Positions 27,252 to 35,088 of a stretch of DNA of 64,000 nucleotides are shown piece by piece (position 1 is the stretch's first letter; each line of letters opens with the position of its first letter). The stretch lies in assembly GCF_008973755.1 (NCBI RefSeq), contig NZ_WBOM01000007.1, positions 62,001 to 126,000 on the forward strand, written 5' to 3'. This DNA is from Nitrincola alkalilacustris. Lineage in GTDB: Bacteria; Pseudomonadota; Gammaproteobacteria; Pseudomonadales; Balneatricaceae. Both the position numbers and the translations under genes were made by a program. The notes under the pieces were generated by a model. That model was given only the letters and a program-made list of their open reading frames with translations. It was not told the DNA's origin and ran no database searches.

Positions 27252-28013
27252 ATGTACAAGAAACCTGTTCCGCTCAACGCCACGCAGCACGGGGAGCTGA
27301 AGCTCACTGAGACCGACGACTGGCGTTTTGCGTCGGCCGAAATGGTCGTACCCATCGTCTACAGCGAAATCGCCGATGTGGCCCGCGAGTACCCCCTTGT
27401 CTTCCTTAAAGGCAAGCATCTACCTTTTGCCTTACTGGGTGTGGAACAAGGCCGCAACGCCTACGTGGATGACACAGGCCGTTGGCTTTCAACTTACATC
27501 CCCGCCAAGATCCGGGCCTATCCGCTGACGCTGTCACCAATTCCAGATAATCCCCATGAATTTGTAATCGGCATCGACAGTTCAGCGCCGCAACTGCATA
27601 AAAATACCGGCTATCGTCTGTTTGAAGCAGGGCAGCCCAGCGTCTACCTCAACACGCGCATGGAACAACTCAAGAAGACCCGCGCAGCCGAGCAGGTCAC
27701 CGCCAGGCTTGTTACCGTAATCGCCGACGCAGGTGTGTTGATCGAACGCTTCATCAACGTCAACCAACCCGGACAGGAGGGCACCTCCCTGGGCGGGATG
27801 CTGGTGGTCAGTGAGGAGAAGCTCAACAACCTCACGCACGAAGACTTTGCCAAGCTGCGAGATCAGGGCGCCTTGCCGCTGATCTACGCGCACCTGCTCT
27901 CCATGGCCAACCTCAGACAAGGCGCCATCGCTGGCAAATACCCACAACTCGCCCAGCAGACGCAAGAGCTGTGGTCCGAGATGCTGGCAAACGACACAAT
28001 TCGATTCAATTGA
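27252..28013 (+). CDS. SapC family protein (paralog 1)
   Basis: 253 residues. The family hallmark block is present: a Y-P-L-V-F-L strand near residue 47, LPFALLGVEQGRNAYVDDTG near 58-77, GRWLSTYIPAKIRAYPLTL near 77-95, and a helical C-terminal half. SapC is named from the Campylobacter fetus S-layer export locus sapCDEF, where DEF are the type I exporter; its biochemical role is unknown. An AAAGG site precedes the ATG. Its position right after the S-layer-like gene is the strongest reason for calling that gene part of an S-layer system. No signal peptide, so probably cytoplasmic. Confidence 0.9.
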   Translation: MYKKPVPLNATQHGELKLTETDDWRFASAEMVVPIVYSEIADVAREYPLVFLKGKHLPFALLGVEQGRNAYVDDTGRWLSTYIPAKIRAYPLTLSPIPDNPHEFVIGIDSSAPQLHKNTGYRLFEAGQPSVYLNTRMEQLKKTRAAEQVTARLVTVIADAGVLIERFINVNQPGQEGTSLGGMLVVSEEKLNNLTHEDFAKLRDQGALPLIYAHLLSMANLRQGAIAGKYPQLAQQTQELWSEMLANDTIRFN

Positions 28014-28027
28014 ACAAAGGAAATACC

Positions 28028-28231
28028 ATGGAAACCAAAGACACCGTCAAGATCAACGACAAGGAATACAAACTGGCTGACCTCTCGGAAGATGCCAAAG
28101 CCCAACTGACCAATTTGCGCGTGTGCGACGCCGAGCTGCAGCGATTGAAGGCCCAGATCGCCATCGTCGAGACCGCCAAGGCCGCCTACGGGCGCGCGCT
28201 GACAGAAGAGCTGTCGAAGATCGCGAACTGA
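28028..28231 (+). CDS. Small DUF6447-like protein
   Basis: 67 residues from the ATG at 28028, preceded by AAAGGA at 28015-28020; the open frame upstream lies inside the SapC gene and is ignored. INDKEYKLADLSEDAKAQL then a helix LRVCDAELQRLKAQIAIVET and AYGRALTEEL: a short beta start and one long coiled-coil helix, as in the DUF6447 family often found with SapC-like or phage-like genes. Starts 14 bp after SapC and is probably co-transcribed. Function unknown; a small chaperone or regulator of export is possible. Confidence 0.8.
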   Translation: METKDTVKINDKEYKLADLSEDAKAQLTNLRVCDAELQRLKAQIAIVETAKAAYGRALTEELSKIAN

Positions 28232-28282
28232 ACACTCGCCTGCTGGCAATCACTTGATAGATTAAGAGATTGAAGAGATTGA

Positions 28283-28323
28283 AGAGATTGGGGTCAGAGT
28301 CTGCGACTCTGACCCCAATCTCT
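28283..28323. repeat. REP-like palindrome, TGC loop
   Basis: 19-bp perfect arms around TGC. To its left AAGAGATTG is iterated three times (from about 28264), with no matching right arm, so this copy looks like one in which the outer arm was lost or replaced. A half copy with GATCGGGGTCA lies just beyond at 28339-28349. Confidence 0.9.
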
Positions 28324-28736
28324 AGTCCAGTCCAGTCGAGATCGGGGTCACCCATTAATCAGCCGTGTCAAGTAAACAACAATACCCATTCCGATATTTT
28401 AATGATATCGAGATGTTTGAAGAGTGATCTCCGCCTGGGGGATCCGTTTCGCTTCGTTTTTTCGTCGTCTGGTGTCGACTCCGTTCGCACCAGTCACCCA
28501 TCTGGATCAAGGCGACATTCATACTGCGAATGAGCCCCTAACGCTTATGCGTTCCAAAAAATTTCCGGTACCCTGACCTGTCCATCTGATAAACATTAAC
28601 AGATGCTGTGGCTCAAACTGCGTCCAACCCTTAGTGGCTCAGCTCAGGGGCGAACAGGATAACACAGGCGGAAGGGCCATCCATTCAGAGTATTGGTTGT
28701 TGAACAACCCCATTACTGGCTTGGCCCTTCCTGAAC
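28324..28736. other. Gene-free stretch between a REP palindrome and the IS110 remnant
   Basis: About 410 bp with no coding sequence I can support. It holds a half repeat (28339-28349), small inverted repeats (CGATAT...ATATCG at 28392-28410; AACGC...GCGTT near 28539-28552), and a segment near 28670-28735 that probably belongs to the end of the IS110 element. It looks like debris from several insertions. Confidence 0.5.
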
Positions 28737-29130
28737 TTATTGAAATGCCAGAGCCATATTAAACGCTTCTCTTTTTTTCAACACATGGAAACAGGCCCGC
28801 GGCAGTTTGTGGGCCACCGCTCGGATGGCAATCATGCCATTGGTTTTACGCTTCTTACGCTCATAGAAAACCTTGATTGGCGGGTAATGCGCCAGACTAT
28901 GGTGCGCTGCTTCATGAAAGGCCCAGGACAGGTAGCGATTGCCACATTTGCGATTGTTCTGGCCTTTCTTTTTGTTGTTGCTGATACACTTGCTTTCCAC
29001 ACACCGGGCATAGGAGGAGAAGTCGCCTACTGAGTCAAACCTGCTGATGTTGCCGATTTCCAATAACACGGTCATCCCCAGTACCTTCCCGATACCCGGT
29101 ACCGAGCGCACCCGATCAAAGTCTTCCTGA
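28737..29130 (-). pseudogene. IS110 family transposase remnant, C-terminal half only
   Basis: About 130 codons similar to the Transposase_20 domain of IS110: VRSVPGIGKVLGMTVLLEIG, FSSYARCVESK, NKKKGQNNRKCGNRYLSWAF, KTNGMIAIRAVAHKLPRACF. The N-terminal DEDD catalytic domain is absent. The coding frame runs without a start straight up to the repeat core at 29131, so the gene was cut there by the repeat or by a deletion ending at it. Non-functional. Confidence 0.85.
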
Positions 29131-29165
29131 GATCGGGGTCAGAGTCATAACTCTGGATTTGATCA
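29131..29165. repeat. Partial GGGGTCAGAGT repeat at the IS110 break
   Basis: GATCGGGGTCAGAGTCATAA followed by ACTCTGG; a six-base CAGAGT/ACTCTG stem remains. It marks the exact point where the IS110 frame ends. Confidence 0.75.
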
Positions 29166-29218
29166 CATGCCTCTTTGCTTGAGCTGGTCAGTATTGCTGA
29201 GCATAATGGCTTTCGTGA

Positions 29219-29263
29219 GATCGGGGTCAGAGTAACAATTTCAGGTAATCTATGACCCCAATC
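29219..29263. repeat. Second-family 45-bp repeat, copy 1 (left of Rpn gene 1)
   Basis: GATCGGGGTCA...TGACCCCAATC ends enclose the constant interior GAGTAACAATTTCAGGTAAT. Four copies occur in the window (29219, 30298, 31359, 32823), all in the same orientation and bounding the Rpn genes or their debris. Confidence 0.9.
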
Positions 29264-29311
29264 TAAGTCCTCAACCAAAAGTACCAAATCACCAAGCAAC
29301 AAGGAGGTTGC

Positions 29312-30286
29312 ATGGCAAGCCAACATCACGATACCGGCTACAAGGAGCTGTTCAGTCATCCTGAATTCGTGCAGCAACTGATTGAAGGCTTCGCACCATC
29401 AGAAATCGCACAGATCATGGACTTCTCCACCCTCAGGAATCACAGCGGAAACTATATTACCCCGCTGTTCGAAGAGAAGTTCGAGGATGTGGTCTGGTCC
29501 GCCGAGGTCAACTGGCAAGGGAGCCGGCAGCGGGTTTTTCTGTATATCCTGCTGGAATTTCAGTCTCGGATTGACCACAGTATGCCTATCCGGCTGATGC
29601 ACTATGTCGCCTGCTTCTATGAGCATCTGCTGAAAACCAGGGAAACAACCCCCAGGCAGGGCCTGCCGCCGATCTTGCCGATAGTGCTGTATAATGGCTC
29701 CAGGCGCTGGCGAGCGCGACAGGATATTTACGAGATGGTGAAACCGGAACCCCCGGCCTTCCTGCGAGTCTATCAGCCGCACCTGCGCTATTACCTGATA
29801 GACGAAGGGCGTTATACTGATGAGGAGTTGGGGCAGCGACGAACACCCTTGAGCGGTGTGTTCAGTATCGAAAAAGCCTCTGCAGACAGGGCGGGATTGC
29901 AGCGGGCCGTGGATCGGATAGTGAGCCTTATCAAGGCTGATCCACACAAGGGTCGAATTGATACAATCATCACCCGCTGGCTGAAACGCCATCTGCAGCG
30001 ACTGGGTGCAGATGTCAGTCTGGATCAGGTGCATAGTTTAGTCGAGGATAAAGATATGTTGGCAGAAAACTTAGAGAGCTGGGCTAAAAAAGAACGAAAA
30101 GAGGGACGGCAAGAAGGCGAGCAGATAGGGCTTCAGAAAGGGATTCAGAAAGGCCGGATGGAAACCATGCGAGAGACCGCCCGCAACTTGATTATTCGTA
30201 CCGAAATGGACGACGCCATGATAGCTGATATATCGGGGTTGTCTGTTGAGATGGTTACAGAGCTCCGCGCCGAAGCCAGGCACTGA
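29312..30286 (+). CDS. Rpn family (YhgA-like, Transposase_31) nuclease, tandem copy 1
   Basis: 324 residues. N-terminal HDTGYKELFSHPEFVQQLIE and a PD-(D/E)xK nuclease core with the E-x-Q pair in YILLEFQSRIDHSMPIRLM near 75-93, then ILPIVLYNGSRRW, as in Rpn recombination-promoting nucleases. RpnA-type proteins nick or cut DNA and stimulate RecA-independent recombination. A GGAGG site precedes the ATG. Nearly identical to the next gene except for its last 35 or so residues (IIRTEMDDAMIADISGLSVE), which are unlike copy 2. It is flanked on both sides by second-family repeats. Confidence 0.93.
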   Translation: MASQHHDTGYKELFSHPEFVQQLIEGFAPSEIAQIMDFSTLRNHSGNYITPLFEEKFEDVVWSAEVNWQGSRQRVFLYILLEFQSRIDHSMPIRLMHYVACFYEHLLKTRETTPRQGLPPILPIVLYNGSRRWRARQDIYEMVKPEPPAFLRVYQPHLRYYLIDEGRYTDEELGQRRTPLSGVFSIEKASADRAGLQRAVDRIVSLIKADPHKGRIDTIITRWLKRHLQRLGADVSLDQVHSLVEDKDMLAENLESWAKKERKEGRQEGEQIGLQKGIQKGRMETMRETARNLIIRTEMDDAMIADISGLSVEMVTELRAEARH

Positions 30287-30297
30287 AGATCGGTGAA

Positions 30298-30342
30298 GAT
30301 CGGGGTCAGAGTAACAATTTCAGGTAATCTATGACCCCAATC
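30298..30342. repeat. Second-family 45-bp repeat, copy 2 (between the Rpn genes)
   Basis: Same sequence as copy 1 and 1079 bp from it, so each tandem unit is one repeat plus one Rpn gene. Confidence 0.9.
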
Positions 30343-30389
30343 TAAGACCCCACCAAAAGTACCAAATAACCAAGCAACAAGGAGGTTGC

Positions 30390-31352
30390 ATGGCAAGCCA
30401 GCATCACGATACCGGCTACAAGGAGCTGTTCAGTCATCCTGAATTCGTTCAGCAACTGATTGAAGGTTTCGCACCATCAGAAATCGCACAGATCATGGAC
30501 TTCTCCACCCTCAGGAATCACAGCGGCAACTACATTACCCCGCTGTTTGAAGAGAAGTTCGAGGATGTGGTCTGGTCTGCCGAGGTTAACTGGCAAAGGA
30601 GCCGGCAGCGGGTTTTTCTGTATATCCTGCTGGAATTTCAGTCTCGGATTGACCACAGTATGCCTATCCGGCTGATGCACTATGTCGCCTGCTTCTATGA
30701 TCATCTGTTGAAAACCAGGGAAACAACCCCCAGGCAGGGCCTGCCGCCGATCCTGCCGATAGTGCTGTATAATGGCTCCAGGCGCTGGCGAGCGCGACAG
30801 GATATTTACGAGATGGTGAAACCGGAACCCCCGGCCTTCCTGCGAATCTATCAGCCGCACCTGCGCTATTACCTGATAGACGAAGGGCGTTATACTGATG
30901 AGGAGTTGGGGCTGCGACGAACACCCTTGAGCGGTGTGTTCAGTATCGAAAAAGCCTCTGCAGACAGGGCGGGATTGCAGCGGGCCGTGGATCGGATAGT
31001 GAGCCTTATCAAGGCTGATCCACACAAGGGTCGAATTGATACAATCATCACCCGCTGGCTGAAACGCCATCTGCAGCGACTGGGTGCAGATGTCAGTCTG
31101 GATCAGGTGCATAGTTTAGTTGAGGATAAAGATATGTTGGCAGAAAACTTAGAGAGCTGGGCTAAGAAAGAACGAAAAGAGGGGCGGCAAGAAGGCGAGC
31201 AGATAGGGCTTCAGAAAGGCCGAATGGAAACCATGCGAGCGACTGCCCGCAACCTGATTACAATGAATGTACTTACCGATGCTCAGATAGCGCAGGCCTC
31301 TGGCTTGAGCGAAGCAGAAGTTAAAGCCCTGCGGGCAGAGGCCAGGCACTGA
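30390..31352 (+). CDS. Rpn family (YhgA-like, Transposase_31) nuclease, tandem copy 2
   Basis: 320 residues, almost identical to copy 1 over the first 285, including the E-x-Q nuclease motif and the charged KKERKEGRQEGEQIGLQKG tail. It lacks a four-residue GIQK duplication of copy 1 and ends differently (TMNVLTDAQIAQASGLSEAE). That ending matches the orphan fragment at 34779-34872. It appears intact, with a GGAGG ribosome-binding site. Tandem duplication with tail exchange suggests recent recombination among family members. Confidence 0.93.
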   Translation: MASQHHDTGYKELFSHPEFVQQLIEGFAPSEIAQIMDFSTLRNHSGNYITPLFEEKFEDVVWSAEVNWQRSRQRVFLYILLEFQSRIDHSMPIRLMHYVACFYDHLLKTRETTPRQGLPPILPIVLYNGSRRWRARQDIYEMVKPEPPAFLRIYQPHLRYYLIDEGRYTDEELGLRRTPLSGVFSIEKASADRAGLQRAVDRIVSLIKADPHKGRIDTIITRWLKRHLQRLGADVSLDQVHSLVEDKDMLAENLESWAKKERKEGRQEGEQIGLQKGRMETMRATARNLITMNVLTDAQIAQASGLSEAEVKALRAEARH

Positions 31353-31358
31353 TTTTCA

Positions 31359-31403
31359 GATCGGGGTCAGAGTAACAATTTCAGGTAATCTATGACCCCA
31401 ATC
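31359..31403. repeat. Second-family 45-bp repeat, copy 3 (right of Rpn gene 2)
   Basis: Begins 6 bp after the stop of Rpn gene 2. The truncated methyltransferase begins about 30 bp beyond it, so this repeat sits at or near the junction. Confidence 0.9.
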
Positions 31404-31432
31404 TATCTACCTCTCCTTATTTAGTTGCTTGA

Positions 31433-32809
31433 AGTACCAATCTTCATGCGGCAGCCTCTGTCACCCACTGGTCGGGTACCGACTTCAACCCCAGTCAGGC
31501 TGGTTTTGCGCAGGAACAGGCGTCTATCTCAACCTCCGGTGCCGCGCTTTATGATGAAGCTTTCGACCAGTTTGCCCAGCGGTCTGACTTGCCTGATTTC
31601 GATTTTATAGCGCTGCATGGTATCTGGAGCTGGATCTCGGATGAGAACCGCGCAGTGATCGTCGATTTTATCTGTCGTAAGCTCAAGGTGGGTGGCGTGC
31701 TGTATATCAGTTACAACACACAACCCGGCTGGGCGGCCATGGTGCCCATGCGTGATCTTTTGACCGAGCATGCTGAAGTCTTGGGGGCGGATGGTGCGGG
31801 CATTGTCAGCCGTATTGATGGTGCACTGACATTTGCCGATCAGTTAATGGCTGTAAATCCTGGATACGCCAGAGCCAATCCGCAGATTGCCGAGCGCATC
31901 AATAAAATAAAGGAACAGAACCGCAATTACGTTGCCCATGAGTATTTCAACCGTGACTGGGCACCCATGAGCATCAGTAAAATGGCGGTCTTTCTGGAAC
32001 CTGCCAAACTCGAATACGCCTGCTCTGCCCACTATCTTGATGCCATAGATGCGATCAACCTGTCTACTGAGCAACAGGCATTGCTGAATCAGATCCCCGA
32101 TACTATTTTCCGTGAAGCGGTCAGAGATTTCTGTGTTAACCAGCAGTTCCGCCGCGACTACTGGGTGAAAGGCGAGCGCCGACTGACTCCGCTGGAACAG
32201 GCCGAAGCGCTGCGAGCAGTACGCGTGATGCTGTGTGTGCCCCACAATAGTGTGTCTCTCAAGGTGACCGGCAGTCTCGGCGAAGCGACGATGCAGGAGT
32301 CTGTGTATCAGCCGATCCTGGATAAGCTGGCAGATCATAAACCGAAAACCCTCGGACAACTGGAGGCCGAGCTGCAGCCACAATCGATCAGCTTTGTACA
32401 GCTGTTGCAGGCCACTATGGTGCTGGCCGGCACTGGTACCCTTGCCTCAGTGCAGGAGGATAGCCAGATCAGCAAGCTGAAAAAACGTACAGATGCGCTC
32501 AACTTGCATCTGCTGAATAAGGCTCGCAGCGTAGGTGATATCACAGCCCTTGCCAGCCCGGTAACCGGTGGCGGTATTACGGTGCCACGTTTCCAGCAGC
32601 TGTTTCTGCTGGCCAGACTACAGGGGCACAAAAAAGCCACTGAGCTGGCGGAGTTCACCTGGAATATCCTCAACGCTCAGGGGCAGCGCCTGATTAAAGA
32701 GGGCAAGGCGCTGGACAGTGCAGAAGAAAACCTCGCAGAACTGACCACCCAGGCCGAAGAGTTTCTGGAACAGCGCCTGCCAGTCCTTAAAGCACTGCAT
32801 ATCGGATAG
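31433..32809 (+). pseudogene. Methyltransferase with regulatory domain, 5' truncated
   Basis: From about 31445 the frame reads ASVTHWSGTDFNPSQAGFAQ, then DFDFIALHGIWSWISDENRA and LKVGGVLYISYNTQPGW, followed by a large helical domain: a class I methyltransferase with the MethyTransf_Reg C-terminal domain. The N-terminal part containing the first SAM-binding glycine motif is missing, and a TGA at 31430-31432 closes the frame upstream. Only an internal ATG at 31589 could start a 406-residue product, which would lack the cofactor site. The break lies just right of a second-family repeat. Probably inactive; such genes often accompany surface-glycan or secreted-protein loci. Confidence 0.85.
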
Positions 32810-32822
32810 ATTGGTGGGGAGA

Positions 32823-32867
32823 GATTGGGGTCAGAGTAACAATTTCAGGTAATCTATGACCCCAATC
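32823..32867. repeat. Second-family 45-bp repeat, copy 4
   Basis: Here the 11-bp ends are a perfect inverted pair (GATTGGGGTCA / TGACCCCAATC); copies 1-3 have C for T at the fourth position. It is directly followed by the 3' end of a DUF4351 gene. Confidence 0.9.
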
Positions 32868-32872
32868 TATCT

Positions 32873-32910
32873 ACGAACTCAGCAGTTGATCCAGGCTTTC
32901 CGCTGACTGG
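32873..32910 (-). pseudogene. Orphan 3' end of a DUF4351/Rpn gene
   Basis: About 38 bp match, with few differences, the last codons and stop of the intact gene at 33750-34700 (compare 33749-33787). Only the extreme 3' end is left, next to repeat copy 4 and a degenerate third-family repeat (32917-32945). Confidence 0.65.
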
Positions 32911-32943
32911 AATTTAGGGAATTTAGGGTCAGAGTAAAATTTC

Positions 32944-33057
32944 CCTGCTGGTAAAGACCGCTTCATTATCGGTGCGGATGATCTGTGGTTTGCCAAACTG
33001 CTTGATGGTATCCAGCAGACAGCGAAGTATTGTTCTGGTATGAAAACTGGAATGAAG
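32944..33057 (-). pseudogene. Integrase (rve core) transposase fragment
   Basis: About 38 codons reading FHTRTILRCLLDTIKQFG and KPQIIRTDNEAVFTSR, typical of the catalytic core of IS3-like or related DDE integrases around the second Asp. The frame is cut at about 32944 by a degenerate GGGTCAGAGTAAAATTTCC repeat. No ends or other domains of the element remain. Confidence 0.6.
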
Positions 33058-33113
33058 TTGCGGAGAAAGTATCACGGTTAAGGTAGTGGGTATTTGAAGA
33101 TTACACGGAATGA

Positions 33114-33140
33114 GACAAAGCCCGCTTCGACGGGCTTGTT
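33114..33140 (-). terminator. Possible terminator of the toxin-antitoxin operon
   Basis: Stem AAGCCCG/CGGGCTT (33118-33124 with 33131-33137) immediately downstream of the toxin stop, read on the minus strand; the following T tract is short. Confidence 0.5.
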
Positions 33141-33142
33141 CA

Positions 33143-33445
33143 TTACTGTTCCCTCGGAATATCTTCTGGCTCCACATGCCGCCGTTTATGAATCACTGCC
33201 AGCACATTGATCAGGTGATCCGGTTTGATCTCGTAAATAATCCGGTAGGAGTAAAGGCCCAGTTCGCGTACAGCGTCCTCGTTCAGTTCCGGCACCTTGT
33301 GTCCCTTGCGGGGCAGTTCATCCAGGTCAATAGTTGTTTGCACCAGTTCTTCACTGACGCGCTTGGCGTAAAGCGGTGAATCCTCGGCGATGTAATCGTG
33401 AATATGACGAAGTTGGTCTTTGGCGTGAGCCGTCCACTTCACCAT
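33143..33445 (-). CDS. RelE/ParE family toxin
   Basis: 100 residues with the ParE/RelE fold signature: MVKWTAHAKDQLRHIHDYIA at the start, Y-A-K-R in the first helix region, GHKVPELNEDAVRELGLYSY in the middle and YRIIYEI then VLAVIHKRR at the end. ParE-type members poison gyrase and RelE-type members cut mRNA; the target is not decided by sequence alone. The start overlaps the antitoxin stop by 7 bases, giving the antitoxin-first order. A stabilising module of this kind is common in repeat-rich accessory DNA. Confidence 0.9.
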   Translation of the reverse strand: MVKWTAHAKDQLRHIHDYIAEDSPLYAKRVSEELVQTTIDLDELPRKGHKVPELNEDAVRELGLYSYRIIYEIKPDHLINVLAVIHKRRHVEPEDIPREQ

Positions 33446-33624
33446 GTTTGAATTTCCTTGAGCACCTCTTCAGCCGGTTGGGTTTTGCCTTCGGCGGCGT
33501 CTTGCTGGCCGCGGCGGATGTTCTCCAGTACGTACAGCCGGTACATGATTTCTTCGGTGTTGGCGTTGTCGGGCAGTCGCTGGATGGCGTCCAGGGCTTC
33601 TTGTTTGGCTGTATGGGCTTGCAT
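33439..33624 (-). CDS. Antitoxin partner of the RelE/ParE toxin
   Basis: 61 residues, acidic, mostly helical: EALDAIQRLPDNANTEEIMY then LENIRRGQQDAAEGKTQPAE, ending EEVLKEIQTW. The C-terminal helix is the usual toxin-wrapping part. A GGAGGTT site precedes the ATG. No standard DNA-binding domain is obvious in this short protein, although the N-terminal half could bind the operator. Identified chiefly by its overlap with the toxin gene and its familiar C-terminus. Confidence 0.8.
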   Translation of the reverse strand: MQAHTAKQEALDAIQRLPDNANTEEIMYRLYVLENIRRGQQDAAEGKTQPAEEVLKEIQTW

Positions 33625-33672
33625 GTTTGAACCTCCTTAACGGGCGGCTACAGAATTATATAGTTTCGGTTA

Positions 33673-33735
33673 GATTGGGGTCAGTAGATTGGGGTCAGAG
33701 TCGCAGACTCTGACCCCAATCTACTGACCCCAATC
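33673..33735. repeat. REP-like palindrome, GCA loop, 30-bp arms
   Basis: Perfect 30-bp arms around GCA; the outer arm (CTACTGACCCCAATC) differs by local bases from the RAYT-left copy (CTACAGACCCCAA) and stays self-complementary. It lies upstream of the antitoxin gene and downstream of the DUF4351 gene. Confidence 0.93.
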
Positions 33736-33749
33736 CATCCATCTCTATC

Positions 33750-34700
33750 TCACGAACTCAGCAGTTGCTCCAGGCTTTCTGCCGACAGGATATGAGTCAC
33801 CCAACGATCTAACTGCTCATCACTGGCTGCATGCAAGCGTTCTTCAGCCCAGTCGGGCAAAGCGCCGAATTTAAGGGTGATCTGTTTGCGCAAGGTGGCT
33901 TCTACACCTTGGTGAATGCCTTCATCCAGCCCCTTGTTATAAGGCACTCGTTCAAAATGAGCAACATAACGCATTGTGTCGTCCTCGTAGGGATTGATCC
34001 TGTTCATTAATTGTACACTTAAAGTTTCCGGCAGGTGAAGCAGCCAGTCGATAAAACGCAGTAGCTCATAGACCCTTTCGGTACTGTAACCGCTACGTAA
34101 CAGTCGGCGCATCAAGGCTGCCTTTTCCACCATGCGCTGCTCATTCGGGCGGGTGCGGTGTGCAATCAGTTGCGCCAGCACCACGCAGGCAAAGGGGTTG
34201 TCCGAGTGAAGCAGTTCCTCTTCCTTGTCTGCCCAGTCTTGCAGGCAGACCAGCGGGTACTGAAACGAGATACCGCTGCCCCAGCGTTGCTGCTGATACC
34301 GGCCCAGTTTATGGGTAAGCTGTTGATGTGTGAGTACCGCCAGGTTGACAATCTCCCGGTCCGGATAGGCATCCTGCAAGCGGTAGAAATAGCGAAACAT
34401 GCGCTGGTTGAACCGCACACTGGCGCGCCCCTGTATTTCGATATGGATCAGCAGCCAGGTTTCCGTGTGTTCCTTTGTATAGACCTGCACCAGTTTATCC
34501 ACACGCTTTTTGCCGGAGCCGGCGTCGCGGACAATCTTCTGCAGCTCGGTATCGAGAAAGGTCACTGGCTGTTGCCAATCAATGCCGTCATGAACCTGGG
34601 GAAAGAGTAGAGCCAGAAAATCCTGAAAGAGTAACGAAAGGGCTTCTTTCCAGGGTGAATCGAAATCATTGGTTGCAGTGCCAACATCCTTGTCAGTCAT
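33750..34700 (-). CDS. Rpn-like nuclease with C-terminal DUF4351
   Basis: 316 residues. N-terminal PWKEALSLLFQDFLALLFP, a PD-(D/E)xK core with IHIEIQG (E-x-Q) near 85-91, then RMFRYFYRLQDAYPDREIVN; C-terminal DUF4351 QITLKFGALPDWAEERLHAA and LSAESLEQLLSS. It belongs to the same broad nuclease/transposase group as the tandem Rpn genes but to a different subfamily. Intact. A second, mostly deleted copy left its 3' end at 32873-32910. Confidence 0.9.
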   Translation of the reverse strand: MTDKDVGTATNDFDSPWKEALSLLFQDFLALLFPQVHDGIDWQQPVTFLDTELQKIVRDAGSGKKRVDKLVQVYTKEHTETWLLIHIEIQGRASVRFNQRMFRYFYRLQDAYPDREIVNLAVLTHQQLTHKLGRYQQQRWGSGISFQYPLVCLQDWADKEEELLHSDNPFACVVLAQLIAHRTRPNEQRMVEKAALMRRLLRSGYSTERVYELLRFIDWLLHLPETLSVQLMNRINPYEDDTMRYVAHFERVPYNKGLDEGIHQGVEATLRKQITLKFGALPDWAEERLHAASDEQLDRWVTHILSAESLEQLLSS

Positions 34701-34770
34701 GCTTATTCCTTTGTGCTGGAGCAGATAGCCATTATGTTGCAGGATAGGAGCGTCGAAAGCAATATTCCCT

Positions 34771-34872
34771 ATACCGGCTACAATGAATGTGCTGACCGAT
34801 GCTCAGATTGCTCAGGCCTCTGGCTTGAGCGAAGCAGAAGTTAAAGTCTTGCGGGCTGAGGCCAGGCACTGA
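34771..34872 (+). pseudogene. Internally deleted Rpn gene: start fused to 3' end
   Basis: ATACCGGCTACA matches the beginning of the Rpn genes (codons for DTGYK, compare 29331) and is joined directly to ACAATGAATGT, which matches the last 32 codons of Rpn copy 2 (TMNVLTDAQIAQASGLSEAE...AEARH and stop). The join falls on a shared CTACA/TTACA, so a roughly 900-bp internal deletion at microhomology is the simplest history. Non-functional. Confidence 0.75.
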
Positions 34873-34877
34873 TTTTG

Positions 34878-34928
34878 GGTAGATAGATTGGGGTCAGAGT
34901 CAGCGACTCTGACCCCAATCTATCTACC
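34878..34928. repeat. REP-like palindrome, AGC loop, 24-bp arms
   Basis: 24-bp perfect arms with outer sequence GGTAGATAGATT. It begins 6 bp after the stop of the deleted Rpn gene. The next 25 bp contain further CCAATCT pieces. Confidence 0.93.
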
Positions 34929-35088
34929 AATCTAATCTCCAATCCCCCCCCAATCTCCGCATTCAATTTGATATAAATAATTATTATTTTCATTTATATC
35001 TATTCAATTAGTCTGGTCGCATACTCATACATTGCTCAGGCACTTTTCTGTCCGATCCCGCTCTTTAACAATCATCCAAGGATGAGCC

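Noticed and set aside
28270-28533. Open frame of 87 codons right of the REP palindrome at 28.3 kb
   Set aside because: It translates repeat sequence and low-similarity DNA with no ribosome-binding site.
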